Part shown: positions 1 through 4,838 of the stretch, piece after piece | How positions within the stretch are numbered: position 1 is the stretch's first letter | Layout of the letters: every line of letters begins with the position of its first letter | NCBI GenBank assembly: GCA_946187475.1 | Contig: CAMHRJ010000163.1 | Location: 1 to 5,637 of the forward strand | Length of the DNA stretch: 5,637 nucleotides | Source of the DNA: an uncultured Clostridia bacterium | Lineage (GTDB): Bacteria > Bacillota > Clostridia > Oscillospirales > Oscillospiraceae | Reading direction: 5' to 3' | The notes under the pieces: model-generated | The model's input: only the letters and a program-made list of their open reading frames with translations | Database searches by the model: none | Told to the model about the DNA's origin: nothing | Position numbers and translations under genes: made by a program

Positions 1-627
1 AACCCGGTGCAGGACCTGGATTCGCCCAAGCTCCCCAAAACCCTCCCCCGCTATCTTACGCTGGAGGAAAGCCAGCGGCTGCTGTCTGCCGTGGACGGGA
101 GAAATCAGGAGCGGGACTACTGCATCCTCTGCCTGTTCCTGAACTGTGGCCTGCGAATCTCCGAGCTGGTGGGTTTGAACGTCAGCGACGACCACGGCGA
201 CAATCTTCGTGTTTTGGGCAAAGGCAACAAAGAGCGCACGGTGTACCTGAACGATGCCTGCCGCGCTGCGCTGGACCGATATCTGGATGTGCGGCGGAAT
301 CTTGCGCCGCCAAGGGTTGGCGCGATGTTCCTCTCCAACCGCCGCACCCGCATGAGCGTGGACGCGGTACAGGTCATGGTGAAAAAGAATCTCACTCGGG
401 CCGGGCTGGACGCCTCCCTCTACTCTACCCACAAGCTCCGGCATACGGCGGCAACGCTGATGCTGCAAAACGGTGTTGACGTTCGCACCCTGCAGGAGGT
501 CCTGGGCCACGAGAATCTGAACACCACGCAGATCTATACCCACATCGACAATGCGGAGCTGCGCACCGCCGCCGCCGCAAACCCTTTGGGGCATTTTACT
601 CCAAAAGAAAAGAAAGACGAAGAATAA
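1..627 (+). CDS. XerC/XerD-like tyrosine recombinase, C-terminal part (5' end outside window)
   Basis: This is a site-specific DNA recombinase/integrase of the tyrosine family, which cuts and rejoins DNA through a covalent 3'-phosphotyrosine intermediate. The frame is open from base 1, and the GTG at 7 lies inside a typical mid-protein linker (NPV..L..PKLPKTLPRYLT). The gene therefore starts upstream and the SAM-like core-binding domain is missing from view. Counting the first visible codon as residue 1, the full catalytic set is present: Arg52 in CGLRISEL, Lys74 in GKGNKER, His144 and Arg147 in HKLRHTAA, His170 in LGHENL and the nucleophile Tyr179 in QIYTH. The C-terminus is a short charged tail, as in Xer-type proteins. 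Nothing visible marks a mobile element: no att-like repeat or excisionase is seen. A chromosomal Xer-like or orphan recombinase is as likely as a phage integrase. The gene ends two bases before a strong terminator hairpin. Confidence 0.9.
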   Translation, partial: NPVQDLDSPKLPKTLPRYLTLEESQRLLSAVDGRNQERDYCILCLFLNCGLRISELVGLNVSDDHGDNLRVLGKGNKERTVYLNDACRAALDRYLDVRRNLAPPRVGAMFLSNRRTRMSVDAVQVMVKKNLTRAGLDASLYSTHKLRHTAATLMLQNGVDVRTLQEVLGHENLNTTQIYTHIDNAELRTAAAANPLGHFTPKEKKDEE

Positions 628-628
628 A

Positions 629-657
629 AAAACAGGCTGCGATTCACAGCCTGTTTT
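629..657. terminator. Bidirectional intrinsic terminator between convergent genes
   Basis: An 11-bp perfect stem pairs 629-639 (core CAGGCTG) with 647-657 (core CAGCCTG) around a 7-base loop. Read on the + strand, the stem ends in TTTT followed by CTATT. Read on the - strand, it ends in a run of seven T (complement of the A run 626-632), which is the stronger signal. It lies 2 bases after the recombinase stop and 23 bases after the stop of the convergent ATPase-like gene, so it probably serves both. Confidence 0.85.
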
Positions 658-680
658 CTATTCGATCAGATTGTAAAATT

Positions 681-2354
681 TCAGACACCCTTGTAAACCT
701 TCAGCACATCCCAAATCCGGTGATGGTCTTCCCGGAAGCCGAAGGCGCGGACGCTGAGCAGCAGTGTGGTAAGCATGGCAGCACCGTCCAGAACTGCAGC
801 GAACCACATGGTGCTGCAGCCAAGCAGTGCCAGAACAACCAGTCCGGCCTTCACGATGCAGCTCAAGGTTCGGTGATCCTTGCAGAGGCCGTTGACCCAC
901 CGGGCCGTCTCCATAGCCTCGGCCACACAGTGCAGATTGCCGTCCACGATCAGGCAGTCGGCGTCAAAGCGCTGCATGTTGTCGGCGCGAATCATACAGA
1001 TGTTCACGTCAGCCGGAGAGCGATGCTCTCTCTGCTCGCAGTCCCGCTCCACATAGAGCAGGGACTCCCCTTTCGGCAGGCCCTTCTGCAGCTTGTAGAG
1101 GGTCTGGGTCTTCTCCTCCGGAGAGAGCTTGCAGAACAGCTGCGCATGGAGGGTCTTGGCCACGTTGGTGACAGACTCGTTCTGCGCCGGGCGGAATAGC
1201 GTCACGGTGCGCACGTCCATAGCGCGCAGCTCATCCAGAGTCTCCACAGTATCATCGTTGGTGGTCTCTTCCAGCAGCAGCTTGCCGGCATAAGTGCCCT
1301 GCACGGCCACATAGACCACATAATCGTTGGTCAGATCTTCCTCCGGAACGGAGATGGCATGCAGAAGCATGAGTTCCTTCGTGCCCACAAACAGGTGCAG
1401 ATTGCTGATGTATGCCTCCACCCCGCACTGGGGAATGTCCAGGGTTTTCTGAATCAGGGAATGGTCGATCTCCTCGTGGTAGGCCGCCAGAATCGCCTTG
1501 GCGGTGCGGCTCTCGGAGTTGGCCTCGGCATAGGCCGCGAGGCGCAGCAGCATCTCCGGCTTCACCTTATTGGACTTTACAGAGACTACCTTCGGAAGGG
1601 CGCCTTCCTCGGTGCTGGCGTCATCCAGGACCACGCTGCGCACATTCAAAAGTCTGCGCATGGAGGCGCTGCCCCGGAACAGAATCCGGTAGACATAGGC
1701 ACCGTAAAGGGCGCAGAACCAGGTCAGAGACTGAGAGGCAAAGAGCGTGTAGGGATTTGCGATCACCAGCACACTGAGCGCACAGCGCACGGCGATGACC
1801 GGCGCTGCCTCCATCACCCAAAGCTGGATGATGAACACCACAAGCGCGGCCAGAAATCCAACCGGTGCCACATAACGCACCCACGCCTGAGCCGCGATTG
1901 CGCTCTTGAAGCGAGGGGATTCCCCGATGGCCTGCTGCAGCGCATGCTGGGTATGTACCGTCACGAATGCGGCAAGCAATCCGCTGACACGATACAGAAT
2001 CATAAACGCAGCGGCGTCGATCTTGTCTCCGGCAGCCAGCGCCAGAATCAGCGCAATGGCCACCACCATAGAGCCGGTGAAGAACTGCCGCTCCAGCACG
2101 GTACGCACAGCGCCCAGCAGATAATCATAGCCGGACACCAGGACCGACAAAATCAAAAGCAGCGTGCACAGAAATCCGCCGTAAGGCAAAAACATCGCAG
2201 CCGCGAACAGCAGAGCCGCAATCCCAAGGCGAATCAGCAGCACCTTGATGTAAGACGGCTCCTCCAGCAGTTCCATACGATTCCAGTCATAAGACGGAAG
2301 ATCTGCCGGAAACACGCTGCCGGTCAGCTGCTCCAATCTGGTTTGAAGGTCCAA
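681..2354 (-). CDS. Degenerate P1B-type (heavy-metal) P-type ATPase-like membrane protein, probable pseudoenzyme
   Basis: The 557-residue protein follows the P1B pump layout: hydrophobic segments at about 38-56, 61-80, 96-109, 112-133, 158-180 and 185-207, a cytosolic P/N-like region at about 230-490, then two closing segments at about 499-534. Recognisable remnants include SGYDYLLGAV, AAAFMILYRVSGL, ALSVLVIANPY, FVGTKELM, YAGKLLLEE, LSPEEK and ADVNICM. The catalytic motifs are gone. The metal-site CPC is NPY (200-202), DKTGT is DDAST (244-248), the N-domain HP is SR (282-283), TGDN is RPAQN (388-392), and GDGINDAP is ERDCEQRE (436-443). The actuator domain with TGE is absent: only about 25 residues join segments 4 and 5. 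No CxxC metal-binding domain is seen. The TTG start was chosen because GAAGGGAGGG (2361-2370) sits 6 bases upstream; an in-frame ATG at 2408 lies inside a hairpin without such a site. It follows the aldolase gene on the same strand with no obvious promoter of its own. Its role is unknown; ion transport by the normal cycle is unlikely. Confidence 0.8.
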   Translation of the reverse strand: MDLQTRLEQLTGSVFPADLPSYDWNRMELLEEPSYIKVLLIRLGIAALLFAAAMFLPYGGFLCTLLLILSVLVSGYDYLLGAVRTVLERQFFTGSMVVAIALILALAAGDKIDAAAFMILYRVSGLLAAFVTVHTQHALQQAIGESPRFKSAIAAQAWVRYVAPVGFLAALVVFIIQLWVMEAAPVIAVRCALSVLVIANPYTLFASQSLTWFCALYGAYVYRILFRGSASMRRLLNVRSVVLDDASTEEGALPKVVSVKSNKVKPEMLLRLAAYAEANSESRTAKAILAAYHEEIDHSLIQKTLDIPQCGVEAYISNLHLFVGTKELMLLHAISVPEEDLTNDYVVYVAVQGTYAGKLLLEETTNDDTVETLDELRAMDVRTVTLFRPAQNESVTNVAKTLHAQLFCKLSPEEKTQTLYKLQKGLPKGESLLYVERDCEQREHRSPADVNICMIRADNMQRFDADCLIVDGNLHCVAEAMETARWVNGLCKDHRTLSCIVKAGLVVLALLGCSTMWFAAVLDGAAMLTTLLLSVRAFGFREDHHRIWDVLKVYKGV

Positions 2355-2360
2355 ATGGAA

Positions 2361-2370
2361 CCCTCCCTTC
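2361..2370 (-). promoter_or_regulatory. Ribosome binding site deciding the TTG start of the ATPase-like gene
   Basis: On the - strand this reads GAAGGGAGGG, a purine-rich Shine-Dalgarno match. It lies 6 bases before the TTG at 2354-2352. It falls inside the longer frame that begins at the ATG at 2408, which argues that the first 18 codons of that longer frame are not translated. Confidence 0.65.
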
Positions 2371-2381
2371 CCTGTTTGGCA

Positions 2382-2410
2382 CGATGCGCCGGAAATCTTC
2401 CGGCGCATCG
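2382..2410. terminator. Perfect 13-bp hairpin after the aldolase gene (terminator-like, no U-tract)
   Basis: The arms 2382-2394 and 2398-2410 are perfect inverted complements (CGATGCGCCGGAA and its reverse complement) with a 3-base loop. The hairpin lies 20 bases after the aldolase stop and 11 bases before the ribosome binding site of the next gene. On the - strand it is followed by GTGCCAAACAGG, not a run of T. It may therefore be a weak or factor-assisted terminator, or an mRNA-stabilising or processing hairpin that sets unequal expression of the two genes. Confidence 0.6.
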
Positions 2411-2430
2411 GTGCGGAATGTTACGAAAAA

Positions 2431-3366
2431 TCAGGCCTTGCCGTCGCAGCCGAGAACGTCCACGATCTTGTGCTTCACCAGCTGCTTGATGTTCTCGCGA
2501 GCGGGGCCCAGGTACTTTCTGGGGTCGAACTCGCCGGGATTCTCATCGAAGAATTTGCGGATGGTGCCGGTCATGGCCAGACGGAGGTCGGAGTCGATGT
2601 TGATCTTGCAGACGGCCAGACGGGAAGCCTCGCGGAGCTGATCCTCGGGAACGCCAATGGCGCCGGGCATGTTGCCGCCGTGCTCGTTGATCATCTGGAC
2701 ATACTCCTGGGGCACGGAGGAAGAACCGTGCAGCACGATCGGGAAGCCGGGCAGACGCTTGCTGACTTCTTCCAGAATGTCGAAGCGAAGCTGCGGCTTG
2801 GTGCCAGGCTTGAACTTATATGCGCCGTGGCTGGTGCCGATGGCGATGGCCAGAGAGTCGCAGCCGGTACGCTCCACAAACTCCTGCACGTCCTCGGGAC
2901 GGGTGTAGGAGGAATCCTCGGCGGAGACGTTCACATCGTCCTCAACGCCGGCCAGGGTGCCCAGCTCAGCCTCGACCACAACGCCGTGATCGTGGGCGTA
3001 CTCCACCACCTGACGGGTGAGCGCGATGTTGTCCTCAAAACTCTTGGAGGAGGCGTCGATCATGACGGAGGTGAAGCCGTCGTCCACGCAGCTCTTGCAG
3101 AGCTCGAAGCTATCACCGTGGTCCAGGTGCAGGCAGATGGGCAGGCCGGTCTCGATGACGGCGGCCTCCACCAGCTTCACCAGATAGGTGCGGTTGGCAT
3201 ACTTGCGGGCGCCGGAGGAAACCTGCAGGATGACAGGGGCGCTGCACTCCTTGGCAGCTTCTGTGATACCCTGGATAATCTCCATATTATTCACATTAAA
3301 TGCGCCGATTGCGTAGCCGCCTTTGTAGGCTTTTTCAAACATTTCGCGAGAAGTTACGATTGCCAT
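2431..3366 (-). CDS. fba: Class II fructose-1,6-bisphosphate aldolase
   Basis: This cytosolic zinc enzyme of glycolysis and gluconeogenesis reversibly cleaves fructose-1,6-bisphosphate into glyceraldehyde-3-phosphate and dihydroxyacetone phosphate. At 311 residues it is full length for the shorter class II type. The N-terminus (EMFEKAY.GGYAIGAFNVNN) is typical of the family. Counting from the ATG at 3366, HLDHGDS gives catalytic Asp82 and zinc ligand His83, EAELG is at 132-136, and the other expected zinc ligands are His180 (in SHGAYK) and His213 (in VLHGSSS). KINIDSDLR at about 254-262 holds the substrate-phosphate NID motif. The ATG was chosen over an in-frame TTG two codons upstream because it gives the usual family N-terminus, although AGGAAG sits 11 bases from the ATG and 5 from the TTG. 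The gene is divergent from phosphofructokinase, the preceding glycolytic step. A tagatose-bisphosphate aldolase is the main alternative, but the neighbouring phosphofructokinase favours the glycolytic assignment. Confidence 0.95.
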   Translation of the reverse strand: MAIVTSREMFEKAYKGGYAIGAFNVNNMEIIQGITEAAKECSAPVILQVSSGARKYANRTYLVKLVEAAVIETGLPICLHLDHGDSFELCKSCVDDGFTSVMIDASSKSFEDNIALTRQVVEYAHDHGVVVEAELGTLAGVEDDVNVSAEDSSYTRPEDVQEFVERTGCDSLAIAIGTSHGAYKFKPGTKPQLRFDILEEVSKRLPGFPIVLHGSSSVPQEYVQMINEHGGNMPGAIGVPEDQLREASRLAVCKINIDSDLRLAMTGTIRKFFDENPGEFDPRKYLGPARENIKQLVKHKIVDVLGCDGKA

Positions 3367-3395
3367 TGACAATTCATCTTCCTTTCTATTATTAT
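3366..3395 (+). promoter_or_regulatory. Candidate promoter of the phosphofructokinase gene
   Basis: TTGACA (3366-3371, six of six consensus) is followed after 18 bases by TATTAT (3390-3395, five of six). A second TATTAT at 3387-3392 would leave a 15-base spacer. Transcription would start near 3402, giving a leader of about 100 bases before the ATG at 3506. The -35 box begins at the last base of the aldolase start codon, so chance similarity is possible, but no better + strand pair was found closer to the gene. Confidence 0.45.
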
Positions 3396-3437
3396 ATACA
3401 AGGACATTTTTGGATGCCCCGGGTAACTACATCTTGT

Positions 3438-3449
3438 ATTGTACACAAT
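3438..3449. repeat. Short inverted repeat ATTGT-AC-ACAAT over the aldolase -10 box
   Basis: Two 5-base arms (3438-3442 and 3445-3449) are inverted complements around AC. The element covers the aldolase -10 box and would lie in the leader of the phosphofructokinase transcript, a position where a repressor could affect both genes. It matches no operator I can name and is short enough to be chance. Confidence 0.25.
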
Positions 3450-3466
3450 TTTGCGCTCAATATCAA
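3438..3466 (-). promoter_or_regulatory. Sigma-A-type promoter of the aldolase gene
   Basis: Read on the - strand, TTGATA (3461-3466) is the -35 box and TACAAT (3438-3443) the -10 box, each five of six consensus, with an ideal 17-base spacer. The start point would be near 3431, giving a leader of about 65 bases before the ATG at 3366. This is the best promoter match in the window. Confidence 0.7.
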
Positions 3467-3493
3467 TAGTTATTCTGTATTTTTCATAAATCT

Positions 3494-3498
3494 GGAGG
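3494..3498 (+). promoter_or_regulatory. Ribosome binding site of the phosphofructokinase gene
   Basis: GGAGG lies 7 bases before the ATG at 3506 and fixes the start of the gene. Confidence 0.85.
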
Positions 3499-3505
3499 TT
3501 AAAAC

Positions 3506-4747
3506 ATGGCAAATCAGTTAAAAGGCGCCTGCATCATCGGTCAATCCGGCGGCCCCACCGCAGTGATCAACGCCAGTGCCTACGGTGTCATCAAGACCGC
3601 GCTGGAATCTGAGGATATTACACATGTCTACGGAGCTGCCCACGGCATCAAGGGCGTTTTGAACGACAAGCTTTACGATATGGGTCAGGAGGATGCCTAC
3701 GAGCTGAGTCTTCTGCTGCACACGCCTTCCTCTGAGCTTGGCTCCTGCCGCTATAAGATGAAGGATCCCGATGAGGATGAGAAGGACTACAAGCGCATTC
3801 TGGAGATCTTCCAGAAGTATAACGTCCGCTATTTCTTCTATAACGGCGGCAACGATTCCATGGACACCTGCAGCAAGATCAGCCGCTTCATGGACAAGAG
3901 CGGCTGGGAATGCCGCGTGATGGGCGTGCCGAAGACCATCGACAACGATCTCTACGGCACTGACCACTGCCCCGGCTTCGCCAGCGCGGCGAAGTATATC
4001 GCCACCACCTGTATGGAAGTCTCCAAGGACGCCACGGTCTATGACAACGGCCAGATCACCATCGTGGAGATCATGGGCCGCCACGCCGGCTGGCTGGCCG
4101 CCAGCGCAAAGCTGGCAGAGCACTTCGGCGCCGGTCCCGATCTGATTTATCTGCCCGAAGTGGACTTCGACATGAACGTCTTCCTGAAGGACGTGCAGCG
4201 TATTTATGACCAGAAGGGCAAGGTGCTCGTGGCGGTTTCCGAGGGCATCCACTATGCTGACGGCGTGTTCGTCTCTGAGGCGAAGACCTCTGCCACCGAC
4301 GGTTTCGGCCATGCCCAGCTGGGCGGTCTGGCCGCCATGCTGGCCCGCATCGTGAAGGAAGAGACCGGCGCGAAGGTCCGCGGCATTGAGCTGAGTCTGC
4401 TGCAGCGCTGCGGCGCGCATCTGGCCTCTCAGACCGACATCGACGAAGCCTTCCTCGCCGGCAAGGTCGCCGTGGAAGCTGCCGTTGGCGGCGAGACCGG
4501 CAAAATGGTCGCTTTCGAGCGCGAGATCGTGGACGGCAAGTATCACTGCGCCACGAAGCTTCTCCCTCTGTCCGCCGTGGCGAACTTTGAGAAGAAGATT
4601 CCCGTGGAATGGATCACTCCGGAGAAGAACCAGGTCACCGATGACTTCATCGAGTATGCCCTGCCCCTGATCCAGGGCGAGCCCGCAATTCCGAAGGAGC
4701 ACGCCCTCCCCCGCTACGCGCGGCTGAAAAAAGTCCTCGCAAAGTAA
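3506..4747 (+). CDS. pfp: 6-phosphofructokinase, probably pyrophosphate-dependent (diphosphate-fructose-6-phosphate 1-phosphotransferase)
   Basis: This cytosolic enzyme phosphorylates fructose-6-phosphate to fructose-1,6-bisphosphate, the substrate of the divergently encoded aldolase. The 413-residue PfkA-fold protein is complete. It has a glycine-rich N-terminal loop QSGGPTAVINAS (13-24), GGND (114-117), PKTIDND (142-148), MGRHAGW (190-196), SEG (245-247) and a late LLQRCGAHL segment (298-306). In ATP-dependent enzymes the phosphoryl-donor site reads GGDG and the later motif PGTIDND. Asp117 replacing that Gly and Lys143 before TIDND are the established marks of PPi-dependent enzymes, so a reversible PPi-linked reaction is inferred. 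Allosteric control by ADP or phosphoenolpyruvate as in E. coli PfkA would not be expected. The start is set by GGAGG seven bases upstream. An ATP-using or dual-donor enzyme is possible, since donor choice is only predicted from these residues. Confidence 0.92.
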   Translation: MANQLKGACIIGQSGGPTAVINASAYGVIKTALESEDITHVYGAAHGIKGVLNDKLYDMGQEDAYELSLLLHTPSSELGSCRYKMKDPDEDEKDYKRILEIFQKYNVRYFFYNGGNDSMDTCSKISRFMDKSGWECRVMGVPKTIDNDLYGTDHCPGFASAAKYIATTCMEVSKDATVYDNGQITIVEIMGRHAGWLAASAKLAEHFGAGPDLIYLPEVDFDMNVFLKDVQRIYDQKGKVLVAVSEGIHYADGVFVSEAKTSATDGFGHAQLGGLAAMLARIVKEETGAKVRGIELSLLQRCGAHLASQTDIDEAFLAGKVAVEAAVGGETGKMVAFEREIVDGKYHCATKLLPLSAVANFEKKIPVEWITPEKNQVTDDFIEYALPLIQGEPAIPKEHALPRYARLKKVLAK

Positions 4748-4757
4748 AAACCATACC

Positions 4758-4787
4758 GCAGCAGAGCCGAAATACCGGCTCTGCTGC
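4758..4787. terminator. Perfect 12-bp hairpin after the phosphofructokinase gene (terminator-like, weak U-tract)
   Basis: GCAGCAGAGCCG (4758-4769) pairs perfectly with 4776-4787 around the loop AAATAC. It begins 10 bases after the stop codon. The stem is followed only by TTAGCAAATC, so it lacks a proper T-run on the + strand. It could be a partial terminator that lets some transcription reach the ABC-F gene, or a 3'-end stabiliser. Confidence 0.6.
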
Positions 4788-4821
4788 TTAGCAAATCACA
4801 ACCATCCAGAATCTGTTTATC

Positions 4822-4828
4822 AAAGGAG
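4822..4828 (+). promoter_or_regulatory. Ribosome binding site of the ABC-F gene
   Basis: AAAGGAG lies 10 bases before the ATG at 4839, slightly long spacing but a clear match. No convincing promoter was seen between 4748 and 4838. Confidence 0.75.
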
Positions 4829-4838
4829 CATTTCCCCT

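Noticed and set aside
1..627. Integrase as evidence of a prophage or integrative element
   Set aside because: No att-like direct repeats, tRNA gene, excisionase or phage genes are visible, and the neighbours are core metabolic genes. A Xer-like chromosomal recombinase explains it equally well.
1359..2489. Long + strand open frame (376 codons) opposite the ATPase-like gene
   Set aside because: It is rich in His, Gln and Arg, has no recognisable domain, and runs across the intergenic hairpin into the aldolase gene. It is an antisense by-product of GC-rich codon use on the - strand.
2470..3369. Long + strand open frame (299 codons) opposite the aldolase gene
   Set aside because: The composition (many His-Asp, Gly-Ala, Val-Leu stretches) is typical of the antisense of a GC-biased gene, and the other strand encodes an unmistakable aldolase.
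3367..3372. TTG start two codons upstream for the aldolase
   Set aside because: The spacing to AGGAAG is acceptable, but the ATG at 3366 gives the standard family N-terminus (MAIVTS) and a preferred start codon.
3391..3396. Perfect TATAAT on the - strand near the aldolase ribosome binding site
   Set aside because: There is no -35 box at 16-18 bases upstream (GGGCAT or similar), and the start point would leave almost no room before the ribosome binding site.
3441..3466. Alternative + strand promoter pair TTGTAC/TATCAA for phosphofructokinase
   Set aside because: It matches the consensus at only 3 of 6 and 4 of 6 positions, weaker than TTGACA/TATTAT, and mostly reflects the complement of the aldolase promoter.
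3518..4702. Long - strand open frame (394 codons) opposite phosphofructokinase
   Set aside because: It mirrors the real gene almost exactly, has antisense-like composition and no ribosome binding site that I can support.
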